DNA of 64,000 nucleotides, from assembly GCA_034440575.1 (NCBI GenBank), contig JAOTOL010001391.1, forward strand, positions 127,501-191,500, read 5' to 3'. The notes beneath the pieces are model-generated. The model had not been told where the DNA came from. It was given only the letters and a program-made list of their open reading frames with translations, and made no database searches. The DNA is from Imbricaverruca yamaguchii. Taxonomy: Eukaryota; Arthropoda; Thecostraca; Neoverrucidae. The position numbers and the translations under genes are program-made. How positions within the stretch are numbered: position 1 is the first letter of the stretch; each line of letters starts with the position of its first letter. Positions 1 through 12,400 of the stretch are shown here, piece after piece.

Positions 1-60
1 GACTCGAACCCACAGCAATTCAGCTGCAGGACGAATGTTACTGACATCGCTGACCTTGAA

Positions 61-215
61 ATACGTCGGGAGAAAGTCGCTGGCTGTGTAATGGCAGGCA
101 AAATACACAGGAAGTAAGTCGTTGACTACATATAATACTGAAATACACGGGAAGTAAGTCGTTGACTACATATAACGCTGAAATACACGGGAGGTAAGTC
201 GTTGAACACAGGCCA
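61..215. repeat. Short tandem repeat, ~40-bp unit, about 4 copies
   Basis: Units built on AATACACGGGAAGTAAGTCG recur at roughly 40-bp spacing, the first being the most diverged. It flanks the decayed LINE that follows. No coding potential is visible. Confidence 0.75.
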
Positions 216-1379
216 GTAGGACGCTTGGTTGAACCAATGACGAACGGGGCCCAAGTTAGCTACTTATTTGGACTTTGGGGGGGCCTCGACCATAAATTGT
301 GATCATTTAGCGCCCATAACATTGACTTGGTATGCTTATGCCATATTGTGTTACAGAGCATATGGCATGCAATCCTATCGCTCGTAGATACCTGAATATA
401 TTGCCTGAATGAATTATTTTCGAGTCATCTGCTAGAGTGCCATGATATGCTACATATCCCGACAACATTTCAGAAAAATAACTTTCACACTCCAACAGTT
501 TCGATGAGATAAAACATTTCTCTCTCATCGTTTCAAAATGTTGTGTGCATGTTAACCGGCTATCGAACTGCACTCCAAGGAACTTCGCGATTGGTTGAAG
601 AGGTATAGAAGTGCCATACAACTCCGTGTTTAGGGTTTTAGAGCATCTCCTGCGGCAAAAGTGCGTAGCAACCGCTTTGTTGGTGGAAAAGCTGAGGCCG
701 TTAGCTGTACACCAACGCCTTGTTAGCGATGGTGCTTTGGGGCCAGATAACTATATCGCGAAGTCGTCGACAAATAGTGAACGTCCGATGCTTTACGGCA
801 GTGCATTCCCAATATCATTTATGGTGATAGCAAACAGGGCAACACTTAAAGCGCTGCCCTGCGTAACTCCATTAACTTGGCAGAATCGTTCGGAAAGCTC
901 GTGCTCCACTTGGACGCGGAAGAAGCGATCTTTCAGAAACTGTTGGATACAATTTCCCAGATTCCCGCGCCCTCCGCATTTCTTAGCCTTCAACAAGATT
1001 CCGTGTCGCCAAGTGAATCATAGGCTGCTTCTATATTGAAGAAGATAGCTCCAAAATGTTTTCTGCACTTAAAAGCGACGCGAATGGCGGTGTCAAGTGT
1101 TACAAGATGATCAGTTGTACAATGGTGCTTCCAAAATCCACATTGTGCGTTGGTAAAAAACACTGCTTTTCCAGAAACTAGGTGAGTCGAACGTTCACCT
1201 TCTTTTCTAGAAGCTTACAGAGACATGCGGTCAAAGCAATCGGTCGGTAGTGCAATGGGTCTAAACCGCTCATTCTTGGTTTGAGTATAGGGACCACTAT
1301 GGCGTCCCGCCAAGAATCCGGAAAGTCTCTTCCCTCCCATGTTGTGTTCAGTGTAACCAAAAGTGCTTCAAGGACTCGT

Positions 1380-1439
1380 TAGTTATTTGGGTTTTATGAC
1401 GCATCAACTGCAGTGGTTATACAGCGCCCATTATATACA
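1380..1439 (-). mobile_element. 60-bp micro-retroposon with 15-bp target duplication
   Basis: A 60-bp insert sits between two perfect copies of GCTTCAAGGACTCGT (1365-1379 and 1440-1454). On the minus strand its 3' end reads ACCCAAATAACTA, the same tail as the local SINEs, and its body contains the CAGTTGATGCGTC motif shared with the inserts at 24743 and 31273. It interrupts the LINE between RT blocks, so it is younger than the LINE. Confidence 0.8.
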
Positions 1440-1596
1440 GCTTCAAGGACTCGTACAAGGACTCGTGTTTGAACATATTGCGTATTCCATCAGGTCCCTT
1501 TGCAATACTCGTTATGCTTTTGATCGCTGAACGGAACTCACAAATGCTGAATGGTTCGTTATAACATAGATGGTCCGGTGTGGAGAAGTCAAATGG

Positions 1597-1619
1597 TTGA
1601 TTGATTATTAGGGCTTAAG
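1597..1619 (-). mobile_element. 23-bp remnant of the same retroposon, 15-bp target duplication
   Basis: The insert TTGATTGATTATTAGGGCTTAAG is 23 bp and lies between two perfect copies of GGAGAAGTCAAATGG (1582-1596 and 1620-1634). It equals only the last bases of the 31273 element, so it looks like an extreme 5' truncation of the same family. Confidence 0.7.
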
Positions 1620-2226
1620 GGAGAAGTCAAATGGCTTCGCTCCCAATTTGACTTCCTGGCGAAGAAATTGTTGGCAGTAGCTTCAATCTTCACTGCGGGG
1701 TGCTAGAGCTTGCCCTATTTCCACAGCGACCTCAGCAGGATGGGTCACGTTAACACTAGATATGTGTGGTACGGGGAGACGGACCGCGTTATATTGCCCA
1801 GCAATACGTTTTATTAGAGACCATACCTGGGTCGCTGGGGTAAATCGGTTAATGGTAGATACGTACTCCCTCCATGATTTCCCCTTTGCTGCTCGTATAG
1901 TACAGCGCGCTAAGGCTCGTGCCCTTTGAAAAGCAATTAAGTTTACCTGGTTGCTATTATCGTTGAATTTCTTAAACATTCGCTTGCGTGTTTGTATGGC
2001 GTCACGGCATTCTGTTGATCACCGCGGGACGGGAGTGCGACGTGGGGCACCAGAAGTTCGTGGAATGGAAGAGTTGGCCGAGTATAGGAGTATAGAAGTA
2101 AGTTGTTCCACCGAAGGTGCACTTACATGGACGTTACTTAATAGGCAGGATTCCATTGTACGCTCAAATTTCCCCCAGTCCGCCTTTTGCAAATTCCACC
2201 GTGGAGGCCTGCAGCCAAGCATCACG

Positions 2227-2625
2227 TCATTGTAGTGAATAAAGACAGGAAAAATGGTCGCTACCAAGTGCGTCATCAGAAGCCGACCAGGTCATATAGC
2301 ACGCCAGAGAAGGGCTTGCAAGACTCAGGTCGATCGCGGAGGTAAAACCAGATGGAAGCGTGAAGTGGGTAGCGGCACCGGTGTTTAAAAGGCAGAGGGT
2401 TTCGTCAAGAATAAAACTCTCCATAGCTCGGCTGCGATAATTTATGGATGCATATCCCCATGGGACGTGGTGAGCATTAAAGTCCCCGAGGAGCAAGACA
2501 GGCTGGACCAGTTGGGACAGCAGGTATCTGAGCTCAACCAACGGCAGGAGCTGCCCAGAAGGAAGATAGATGGAGCATATTGTTATCTTGTGCCCGCGGT
2601 AGCTGACAGTTGCAGAAACTACTTG
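2227..2625 (-). pseudogene. LINE endonuclease domain fragment
   Basis: The minus-strand frame reads a TICSIYLP block, then LLLGDFNAHHVPWG, then an IDLSLASP stretch and DDALGSDHF. These are the metal-binding and catalytic regions of apurinic-type endonucleases of non-LTR elements (the GDFN Asp/Asn and the SDH His). The frame ends in a stop and the following linker is in another frame, so it cannot make the full ORF2 protein. Confidence 0.85.
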
Positions 2626-2699
2626 GAGAGGTATCGAGCGTTACCTCCTGGTAAGGAGTGTGATGGTGAACCGCTGTAAGCACATCTCCGTGCGCAATT

Positions 2700-5600
2700 G
2701 TCTCCGACGTCCTGTTTATTTTAGTTGTTGTGATAATCTAATATTTTTTTTAGGTGGAGAGAGGAATGTGGTGGTAACCTTGTCTCACATTTGGAGGCGG
2801 CCCTTGCGTGATCTGTGGGGCCCTGGCACGATTCTTCTGGGCCATATATCACCTTTTCTCAAATTCAGCGCGATTCTTTGGGGGCGATAATCTCGCAGGG
2901 GAGGAGTGAGGCTCCCATTTTTCCTCCTTCGGCATGCCTGTTCCAGCTGACTAATGCTCAGTTGAACGTCAGATGTCCCGTGGAACAGCTGTACTCTCGG
3001 TCTCTACCACAGGTACTCACACATGAAATATTGCCCCGTACACAACATGCAAGTTCTTTTAAAAAACGGATCTAAGACTCGTAAAAAGTGTCCTGAAATG
3101 AATAATCTTAGTTATAGTTAAATTTGGCAATTGTAGCTACACATCGCATGATGCTAAAACCTCATCCTTACAGTGAAGTAAAACAACATAATCTCACCTA
3201 TCTTAAACGAAATGTTTGCTGTCTATGAAATTTACTAGTCAATATTTGACAAATTATTAGGCTAGAGATACAATCACCAAACAAGAAATAAAAATCAACC
3301 ACATAAGTTCATTTCTTGGGGAACGTATTCATCCCTTCCCTCACGAATTATCCCGGAATTTTTCCTCTTAGACAAGCCCCAAAAACATGGGCCAAAAAGC
3401 TCAGAACTAATCAATTATTACTGATTGAAATTTCATCAGGACACCTTTCTAACTTTGCTTTCATGTATACGGTCAGAAACACTGGTAATCCCAATACCCT
3501 TGGAATTATAGGTATACCTACAGCTTTTACTTGTGTTGAGTTGAAGTCGTAAGGGATCAGCAGACTGAATCTTACATCGAGTAGTGCATTCATAAATCCA
3601 CCTCCTCGATTACTTACAAATATAAATTTGTGAGATTAGTTTGGCTCCCATCAGGGGGTCGGGGGCTGGGCCCCACCCTGCTCACGCAAGGTGGCTCAGA
3701 GGCCCAGCGCCTCATATATTTCACTGTTCGGTGCATGCATCTGGATCCGTTTAATTGCTTGTCTGTTTGTATATTGGGGTTTGTGAGCTCATTTACTAAC
3801 AAGAACATTTTGTGTCCAGTAATCTCGTAATCACTAACCCTTCAAATGATCTTTTTCGCTACCATTAGTTGGCTGGTATCTCCGCTAGAATTATTGCATC
3901 CTTTGGTAACGGCAACTGCATCCAATCCCAGACACAATTATTAAACTGTCGTCATGTCTGACGTCCTGAAGTCATGTCTGGGAACTGTCTCTGAAGGCAT
4001 GAACTCACATGACCACAACATGAAGTTGTGCGCACAATTAGTGACAGCTTAACAATGTGAGCGGCCATGCGTGCGCGCGCTCTGCTTTGCAAACCATGTA
4101 GTTCGACCAATATAACGGAAAGTTACCATTGTTTTGAATTCCGGGTCTGAAAATCATGCTCCAGCTCGACCAGCGGTGGGCAGGGGAATGCCGTCGTCAA
4201 GGTCTATTCATAGTGGATGTTGGGCTGAATACGTAGAACCACATTGGAAATTGCATTACTTCGAACGGTATCTTTATGTTTTGCCAGCCCGATTCGGCTA
4301 CGTCACAACTTGCTTACCCCAATTTCACGGAATGGTGGCATGGTTCTTTTCGGGTCATCCCAGTTCGCGTTCTCAGTGCTACTATAGTTCGCCAGTGTCG
4401 TTAGTGTCGGTCAATTAGCCTGCGAATTGTTCCCACTGCGACAACAACAGCACGTGAGCATGATGGTGACCAGCGGCGTTGGCCACATTGACGGTGCATG
4501 CCGAACACCACACGAGGCTCTATGCTGTTCTGGCATAAGGTGAGGCCACAGGCTGTGCTGTGCGATATTCACATATTGATATCTATATGAGGTATCGACA
4601 AATGCGAGATACCTATGAGATATCTGTGATACCTATGAGATACCCATGAGATAGTCGGCCCCTACAACCTTTTCCAGTTGTCTCAGCAGTGTTGGTAATG
4701 GCATAACCTTCCGCGAGTTCATCACCTTGCACGACTGGATCCTCTGTCTCTTCATAGTGGCGAACCACCATGTGTTCCAGTATCGATGTCAGGTGGACTA
4801 ACACAATCAGAGGTCACGTAGACCAACACAATCAGAGAAGTGAACCATTCGTGTCGCGAATCCCAAATGTACATTCTATTTCCATCAAACGGTCTCTACA
4901 GTGCGAAATACCGCTTTGAATGTACCTTTAGAAAATCGTTCACAGATGAGACAGTCCCTTTAACCTGTGTTTATGAATGGGAAGACACACCTCCATGCGG
5001 CCAATTTGTAACATGTCCTAACTGACATAGCTTCGGTTATATATACACCTGGGTAGAGAAGCTCGAAAATTATCGGTAGGTTCCAATGTATGAAGACAAT
5101 TAATTCCGCTATCTTGATTGTTGTGGTAAACCCCATATAGTTCCGTGTCAAGAGAGCAAGAAGTCGGTGGGGCCAGGGCAATGATGGTCGGGCCCATGCC
5201 CCACCAAAAGCATAGGCAACCCAAACCCCGAGGCATATCATTGGTCATATTTATCGAAATACATGGTGTCGCAAAACGCTTAATTCACGTTATGCATCGC
5301 AATTGGTAAACACACATCGCATCACTGTCCACGCGATGCATCTGCCTTTGAAGACGCGAAGCTCGCCCTCGCTCGTCATGCGTGAATAGTGTGTCTTCTG
5401 GTTACGGACAAGGAACGCACATTGCAACATCTATGAGCACTATCGAACGATACGATAAATGCATCTGATGCGGGATTGCGGTCGGCCGCCGGGTTAGCTC
5501 AGCTGATACGGCGCTGATCTGGGGACGGGTCGGCGGTGTCCTACCCGCCCTCACACGGCTGGTCCGCTTCTTCGACACGCCCCCAGCGGCCGACACATGA

Positions 5601-5760
5601 CCTGCTTGGAAGCAGGTCTGGCAACACGAGGCCACGGAGAGTCGCCTTTAGCCGGGCGGACGCGACGGCTCGTCGAGGCAGTGCCGGCGCGCTAAACGTT
5701 GGCGACAAATTGCTAGCTGAACCGAGATTTAGCCAGCGGGGGAGCAGTTAATTTTCGGCT
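2700..5760. other. No recognisable gene
   Basis: Several short open frames exist but none shows a protein family I recognise, consistent coding composition, or splice-linked neighbours. The stretch is ordinary unique sequence with a small CA/TG-poor segment; I can support no feature in it beyond a weak tRNA-like box A near 5490. Confidence 0.5.
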
Positions 5761-5762
5761 CT

Positions 5763-5809
5763 GGGGGTGGTGTTTGAAAACACCACCCCCATTCGTCCTT
5801 GGGGACGAA
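5763..5809. repeat. Two consecutive perfect hairpins
   Basis: Arms 5763-5775 and 5778-5790 (GGGGGTGGTGTTT and its complement) pair perfectly around a 2-nt loop. They are followed at once by TTCGTCC/GGACGAA arms around TTGG (5793-5810 approx.). Such back-to-back stems may be a transposon end or a structured RNA; nothing here decides which. Confidence 0.6.
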
Positions 5810-6388
5810 ATGGAGGTGTGATTCATCGGAAAAGTCACTTTGGGAGCAAATGTTCAAAGGTGTGATGGGCTCGCTAGCTCCTTATGAACGAAATATGTCA
5901 TTGCATGAGCCATGTTTTAATTTTTCAGAAAGCCTGGCAAAATTGTGTTTTGAAATATTGAGGTTGGCCTTGTAGTTACAGAAAACGTCGGTCAGTTGGC
6001 TCCATAGCTCCAAGGTGGTGATTTTTTTTTTGCTGTGCCACTTTCCATTTCCAAATTTCACAGTTTGAGCGGGATCAACGCTTTTCTCTCAGACTTCTTC
6101 CATTTCCCTTGCATACATGAATGGATAACGTTTTCGCTCGCTACATTCTACGATCTGTAATTTTTGCTTCCTGAGTTATCTTACAATTCGTGTAGCATGC
6201 AATCATCGGCTACGAACGGATAAAAGGTGCCTAATGCCTATGGTTGACAGTTTGCATTTTGCACCAATTTGTATCACGGTTCGCTCCTCTGCTAGCATGC
6301 GACTTGGGATTTGTAAGCGCCGTGCAAAATACCCATGTACAGTTTGATTTCTAACTTGAAAAGAGGCGACACCCAGTTTTGTTGATGG

Positions 6389-6982
6389 TGTAGCGGATGC
6401 GGATCCGCCGGCCATCTGGCGGCCAGCTGGTGACTCGTAGCCGCTGGTGAGCGCGCGCCCGCCGTCTAGTATCCCAACTTGTGGTTCGCTCTATTGACGC
6501 TAGAGGGCAGTGTTGTGAATTATGCATCCAGGCCCGTTTCAACTTATTTCTCCGCTCATCTCCAATGCACTATGTTCAGCAGCCATCTGACTTAATAGCC
6601 TTCCACTTCACTGAGCCGACTTACTTGTATGCTTAACCCACTTGCACTTACTTTTCCATAGCTGTGTACCTTAGTGCCTTAACTAGAACCCAAGGTATGT
6701 TCTAGTCAGGATGAGTCGCCGCTATGTGAGCAATAAAAGACTTCTCGTACCCAGACCCAGCGAGTGGTTTTACTGGGCGCTGGCAACGCGACTCTGGCAG
6801 AGGTGGCGACGCGACTCCGCAGCGGCAGCGTATGTATCCCCATGAGGCGCCGGTCCGCACTGAGAGGCCTGTACAGCGCTGCTGTGCACGGTCTAGGTGT
6901 TAATTGGTAAAGGCGTCTCCCTGTGGTTCTCCCAGATCCCTTACTCCTATCCACACATCCACACGCACCCCTAGGCGCTACA
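6389..6982 (+). repeat. 5' long terminal repeat
   Basis: It has TG...CA ends and is 594 bp, the same length as the 3' copy. It carries an AATAAA polyadenylation signal at 6732-6737, which would sit near the R/U5 border. Differences from the 3' LTR include TAGTATCCC versus TAGTGTCCC and CCTAGGCGC versus CCTAAGCGC. Confidence 0.95.
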
Positions 6983-6983
6983 T

Positions 6984-7001
6984 TGGTGACCCCGACGTGA
7001 T
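6984..7001 (+). promoter_or_regulatory. tRNA-Trp primer-binding site of the LTR element
   Basis: TGGTGACCCCGACGTGAT starts 2 nt after the left LTR. It is the reverse complement of the ATCACGTCGGGGTCA-CCA 3' end known for eukaryotic tRNA-Trp. This primer is known for the CsRn1/Kabuki group of Ty3/gypsy elements. Confidence 0.85.
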
Positions 7002-7261
7002 CTGGGGAGCCACTGTGTGTCTCTCTCTCCACTCGGCGCACGCCCCGCCCGGTCCTGTCCCTTTCTCTCCCTCTTCCTCTCGCCGGAGGCCTGATGGCAC
7101 CACCCGGACACAGAGGGACCGCCCGTCTCGCCGCTGCGTCGCCCCATCTGCGCACGCCCAGCTGGCCGTCGCCAACCACCGGATACCGACGCTCCGTCAG
7201 CAACTGCACACAAGGTGAGGTCTCTGCTGGCGGATTTCCAGCAGAGATCACTTCTGTGGCC

Positions 7262-8190
7262 CACTGATGACATCACGGACGCCGACGCCGACACCAGCTG
7301 ACGTCACAGCCGACTCACTGGCTGACGTCACAGTTCCGTCCGGCTCACCGTCTGATGTCACATCAGCCCGCTCACCGAAGTCGACATCGCTGTGTCAGCC
7401 GACTCACCGCTGACATCGCATCATCCGCTGGCGCGCCGTCCAACGTCCTGGCTGACGTTAAGGCATCTGTCAGCTCACCAACGTCGACGCCGCATCACCT
7501 GCTCGCTCAACGATGTCGACGTCACGGTATCAACCGGCACACAAGCTGACGTCACAGCCGACTCACTAGCTGACGTCCCAGCACCAACCGGCTCACCGTC
7601 TGACGTCGCACCATCTACCCGCTGAACGATGTCGGCGTCACGGTACCAGCCGGTACGCCAGCTGATGTCACAGCCGACTCACTGGCTGACGTCCCAGCAC
7701 CGACCGGCCCACCGTCGGACGCCGCATCATCAGCCTGCTCAACGAAGTCTACGTCACGGTGTCAGCTGGCGCACCGTCTGACGTCACAGCCGACTCATTG
7801 GCTGCCGTCACGGTATCGACCGGCTCACCGTCTGACGTCGCATCACCAGCCGACCCACTGGCTGGCGTCGCTCACCGTCTAACGTCCTGACCGACGTTAC
7901 AGCATCAACCGGCTCACCCTCTGGCGTCCGGATTGACGTCACGGTATCAGCCGTATCACCGTCGCACCGCAACACAGCCAACTCACTGGCTTCTTCAGCG
8001 CGACCTCAGCCGACCCACCGGCTGACTGCAGCCGACTCACTGGCTTCCTCAGCTACCTCGGCAGACCCACTTGCTGAGTTCTCGACCTCAACCGACCCAC
8101 CGGCTGACTTCGCAGCCGACTCGCTGACGATCACCATCAGCAACTCATCGCCTAACGTCAACTTAGCCGACTCACTTGCTGACGTCATGT
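7262..8190 (+). repeat. GACGTCA-rich degenerate repeat inside the LTR element
   Basis: Variants of CTGACGTCACAGCCGACTCA and CCGGCTCACCGTCTGACGTC alternate for about 930 bp. The palindrome TGACGTCA (the CRE/ATF core) occurs exactly at least four times (7299, 7323, 7547, 7779), with many one-base variants. It replaces the space where gag-pol should be. No continuous protein frame is present. Confidence 0.8.
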
Positions 8191-8343
8191 CGGACTCGAC
8201 GGCCGCACGTAGCCGACACCGTCCGGCTCGATCGCCGCTCGATGCCTCCCGCTCGGTGCCCCTGCTCGCGGCATACTCGACTTCTTAGTGGCCTGCAGTG
8301 TTCGATCGCATTTGCCCACTCCTCGTCGCGTGAGTGCTCCCCG

Positions 8344-8766
8344 AGTGTTCTCCATCGTGTCCAGCCGATCGACAGTATCGCCCGCACTTCGCTGGAGCCA
8401 CCGTACGATGGCCCCTTCAGCGTCTGTCGGCGATCCTCCAAGACGGTCACCATCCTTCGCAAGGGCAAGGAAGAGGTGCTCTCCATCGACCGCGTCAAAC
8501 CTGCCTACTTGGACCCGCCGTCCGGCACCGCAACCGCGAACGGATCGTCGTCTGTCCCAGCCAGAACCACGTTCGCCATGGATGGACCACGACTCCTGCT
8601 GCACCCGTCGACCGCCCGTCCGCAGCTCTCGTCTCCGCAGCTTGTGCAGCGCTCGTCCGCTCCTGAACAACCCCCGCCGCGTGACGGTAGTCCCGAGTGC
8701 CTGCCACCACGTCCGGCTGGTCCAGAGTGCGCTCCGCTCTGCGCACCCGCTCAGGTCGCGTGGTAG
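8344..8766 (+). pseudogene. Ty3/gypsy integrase C-terminal remnant
   Basis: The frame contains LEPPYDGPFSV, RRSSKTVTI, GKEEVLSIDRVKPAYL, the GPY/F module that ends Ty3/gypsy integrases, followed by a proline-rich tail to a stop at 8766. The catalytic core (HHCC zinc finger and D,D-35-E) is absent upstream, so the protein would have no integrase activity. It is in the sense direction of the LTRs and lies just before the purine tract, as expected for the end of pol. Confidence 0.85.
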
Positions 8767-8810
8767 TACCCCCGGCACGTTTTCGTCACGTCACCTTTGG
8801 CCAATGACGT

Positions 8811-8827
8811 GTCTGGGGAGGAGGTGA
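8811..8827 (+). promoter_or_regulatory. Polypurine tract of the LTR element
   Basis: GGGGAGGAGGTGA abuts the TG of the right LTR and is the expected plus-strand primer site. Confidence 0.7.
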
Positions 8828-9421
8828 TGTAGCGGATGCGGATCCGCCGGCCATCTGGCGGCCAGCTGGTGACTCGTAGCCGCTGGTGAGCGCGCGCCCG
8901 CCGTCTAGTGTCCCAACTTGTGGTTCGCTCTATTGACGCTAGAGGGCAGTGTTGTGAATTATGCATCCAGACCCGTTTCAACTTATTTCTCCGCTCATCT
9001 CCAATGCACTATGTTCAGCAGCCATCTGACTTAATAGCCTTCCACTTCACTGAGCCGACTTACTTGTATGCTTAACCCACTTGCACTTACTTTTCCATAG
9101 CTGTGTACCTTAGTGCCTTAACTAGAACCCAAGGTATGTTCTAGTCAGGATGAGTCGCCGCTATGTGAGCAATAAAAGAGTTCTCGTACCCAGACCCAGC
9201 GAGTGGTTTTACTGGGCGCTGGCGACGCGACTCCGGCAGAGGTGGCGACGCGACTCCGCAGCGGCAGCGTATGTATCCCCATGAGGCGCCGGTCCGCACT
9301 GAGAGGCCTGTACAGCGCTGCTGTGCACGGTCTAGGTGTTAATTGGTAAAGGCGTCTCCCTGTGGTTCTCCCAGATCCCTTACTCCTATCCACACATCCA
9401 CACGCACCCCTAAGCGCTACA
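8828..9421 (+). repeat. 3' long terminal repeat
   Basis: It is 594 bp, near-identical to the left LTR, with AATAAA at 9171-9176, and ends GCGCTACA followed by the ATGG target duplication. Confidence 0.95.
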
Positions 9422-9425
9422 ATGG

Positions 9426-12400
9426 TATGAAAGTAATTTATTGCAATTTATCAAAAAAGCAGCATCGGCAAGTTGCTCATGTTGTTTGTTTCATTTGTTT
9501 GTTGTATGTTTCATTTTTGTCCCTATCAAGAAGTAGCTGGCACTATACATACACCTGTTCGGCTTCGATTCGAAACAACCAATATTTTACAGAGAAACTA
9601 AATTTGGAAAGGTGCCGGTTGAAGCCTGGCAACTAGGAGCCTTTTCAGTTACGAAGGTTTTTGTGGAAAAGACCACTGTACAGCAAAACATGACATGGCA
9701 GAAAGTCCTTCGAGGCGAAGAGCTTATGGTCTTCAGGTATCCTGTGGCAATATGCAAAACCCGAGCTGAAATACAAATAAAGCCAGAAAAATGGCGTTCT
9801 AGAAACAGTAGTAGAAATTTAAGTTTCCCTATTTTGAGCATTGACTAGGGTTTTTCAATTTTGGTGAACCCTCCTCCAATTTTGGTGCGCACTAATACTC
9901 CGCCGGGGCAGCGGTGGCGGCCCCGCGGCCACCAGCCTGCTCAGCCAACGGTCGGCGCAGGAGTAGAACTTTACCCAAACTGTTTGTGGGAAGATGGATG
10001 GCGGCAACGAGAGGATCGAATTCGGTGTGGGGCCACTCGGTATGGCTGTATGCTAAAGACTGATTTTGTTGAGTGGCTCACGCTATCTTTGAGCCCCCCA
10101 CCACCACCACCACCAAGTATGCAAAGTTACATCTCTGCTTCGGGGCGTAACCCCGTAACTGCCCCAGGTCTGTACACCGTCTGGCCGGTACCAAGTTGGC
10201 AGAGCCCGCACATAACTCGCGTCAGCATACCGGCATGGTCCACACCAGAAGGCAAGCAATACTGCCCTGTAACTCGCGTCAGAGTACCGAACTAACTGTC
10301 ACCAGAAGTGTAACAATAATACCAAGGCAAGACGCACTTCACTTGTCCTCACTGATGTTTGATTTCGAGATAGACCCAATGGCACAATATCGAACATGCT
10401 ATGAAAGGGTTTGCTTTTGCCCTGGAAAAAGTCACGTTGATCGACGAAATCCCTCAGGTGCTTCAAATAATGACTGCCGCGTTTGAACTGTGGCGCATTA
10501 TTGTCCTGCACGACCAACTATTGAGGAAGTGTGGCTCAGGTTGATGGGCGTAGCCGCCACGCTGGCCGGGTGCCAGCCGTAGCAGTGACGCGGTCGCCAG
10601 CGCCGAGCGGTGTCCATGACCATCGGCAGAGCGGACAGAACGCGACCCTGACGGCAACATCTGGCGCTGGCGCTGGTGCTGGCGCTGGCCCATCCGAGCA
10701 GAGCCGCCACGCCACCGCCGCCGGCCGGCCGACGCCAAAGCACGCCACGTCACGTCAACGCGCAGTTCGGGGAACCCCTGCCGCGGGCCCCCTCCCCGTG
10801 TCCGCCTGCGGCGCGGCGGCGGCCGGTGCCCCGCCGGGGCCCCTCCCAGCCTCCGAGGGGTGTGTGCTGCGGGGCTGCGCCAGACACGAAGCCGTGGGCG
10901 GCTGTCGGTCGTGACACCCACGCGGTCGGCGACCGAACTCCGTCACCCGGCCGCCGGCGGCCCAACACGCCGGCGGCGGCACAGCTCTGGGTCGGCTCAT
11001 GATCGTCGGGTTCGGCCGTAGACTCATTACAGCAGCAGGCGTTCCATTGCACGGTCATTGTTCTATTGTTTCGATCCAATAGGCATCCAGACGCGCGGCG
11101 CCCGCCGGCCACCTGCGCGCCCACAGAAGTGGGGCCCACTAACTCCAGTACGTTTTCCTCCCGCTGAGCACATCAACCATGCGTGGTGTGCCCGTGGTAA
11201 CCGATCATTGCCGGGCGGGCCAGACCTTGCAGCCGCATGGCAGACTGCTGCTGTGTGATGACGTAGTGTGACGTCATCAAACTCCGGCGGAATAGATCGA
11301 TACACAACAGGTGAGACCCACAGACAGCTCTCCCTGATTCACAAGTATAAGTCACCACAAACGGACTGTGTACATTTGCGCCACCAGCATTTAGGGTCAT
11401 GGCGGGGCCACGTTTCCACTCATTGCTCACACAAAAGGCTAAACTTTTCCACTCTTACTTAGTTCTCGCGAATTAAGTACGGGATAATGTTCCACTCACT
11501 GCAGTGAGGGAGGGGTGAACTTGATACACCGCTCCTCCTCACCCACTAACTTGTGTTCAAAGCAAGATAGAGAGATGAACTAAGCGGCATGGTGCAGCTA
11601 CATCCTTGAACTTTTATAGTTACCCGAAGCATGTTTCTCGTCTCTTTTTGTTGACATTCCCTGTCCAATCAAACAGGTCAATGTCGGGGTGCAGTCAGCC
11701 ACCCATTTTCGCCGTAGTTTTTGAACCCCGGTGGTAAAATACACAATTTCGTGCTTCAATATTAACTATATGCAAACTGACAACTCCAAAACAAGTGGCA
11801 CGTGACAAGGATGGGCTCACTGGTCCCGTCAAGCTCTTGATATATCTGAAATGAGTTGTCCGGAAATATGTGATAAACTGTTATAGATGACTGATAGCTT
11901 GACAATGGCACCCACGTAAATGGAATGAGTGGGAAGCAAAACCATGGGATTTTCACCCTCTTTTATAGCTTTCGGCCGAGATCAACAAACGCTGACTTTT
12001 GTGGAACAAAAATTCAGAAAGAAATATAAATATTTTTAAAAACATCTTGAACTCGAAATTGATGACCGTAATCTCATCAGAAATGAGCGTGGTTTGCAAA
12101 ATACCTTAGTTCAGTCATCTTTCCTTTGTCAATATCCTTTGTCAATAGTCAATATCTTCGCCACCTCCTGAAGGGCCTGGGGTGCATGTACGCGTGGCAC
12201 ATTTCAGGTCATGTCTCAGTAACTTGACCTACAAGTGACTTGACATCTGGCACGCTTTGAGAGGACATAATTCGCCACTACTCCGGCACTATTCTGAGAG
12301 TTCAGGAATATTGATTTAATGCACTTCTGTGCCGATATATTTTTCAAACTCAGTCCTTCATTTTAACCAGGAATCTGACCTGAAGTCACATTTTGGATCG

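Larger units (their letters stand above)
300..2640 (-). mobile_element. Decayed Jockey/I-type non-LTR retrotransposon (LINE)
   Basis: Read on the minus strand from 2640 to 300, broken frames carry in order an APE endonuclease (GDFNAHH, IDLSLASPSLA, DDALGSDHF), the linker typical of Jockey/I elements (PPRWNLQKADW, KSWREYVSTINRFTP), and reverse transcriptase blocks (WRDAIVVPILKP, YRPIALT, GVTQGSALSVALFAITINDI, KFLGVQFDSRLT). No frame spans more than one domain and stops and frameshifts separate them, so it is a dead copy. The recognisable RT catalytic FADD block is missing between 793 and 621. Assignment to Jockey/I group is from motif style, not from a phylogeny. Two small insertions with target duplications interrupt it. 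Confidence 0.88.
6389..9421 (+). mobile_element. Young, internally deleted Ty3/gypsy LTR retrotransposon
   Basis: Two 594-bp direct repeats (6389-6982, 8828-9421) begin TGTAGCGG and end GCTACA, and differ at only about six or seven sites by eye, so the insertion is recent. A 4-bp ATGG duplication flanks it (6385-6388, 9422-9425). A primer-binding site matching the 3' end of tRNA-Trp follows the left LTR and a purine tract precedes the right one. The ~1.85-kb interior has lost gag, protease, RT and RNase H; only an integrase tail remains, next to a GACGTCA-rich repeat. tRNA-Trp priming and the PPYDGP integrase tail suggest the CsRn1-like branch of Ty3/gypsy (inference). It can move only with help from an intact relative. 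Confidence 0.93.

Noticed and set aside
1..60. tRNA-like box B (GACTCGAACCC) at the window edge
   Set aside because: Only a fragment is visible; could be a SINE cut by the window boundary but cannot be supported.
5485..5560. tRNA gene
   Set aside because: GTTAGCTCAGCTGATACGG resembles a box A, but no cloverleaf or clear box B follows.
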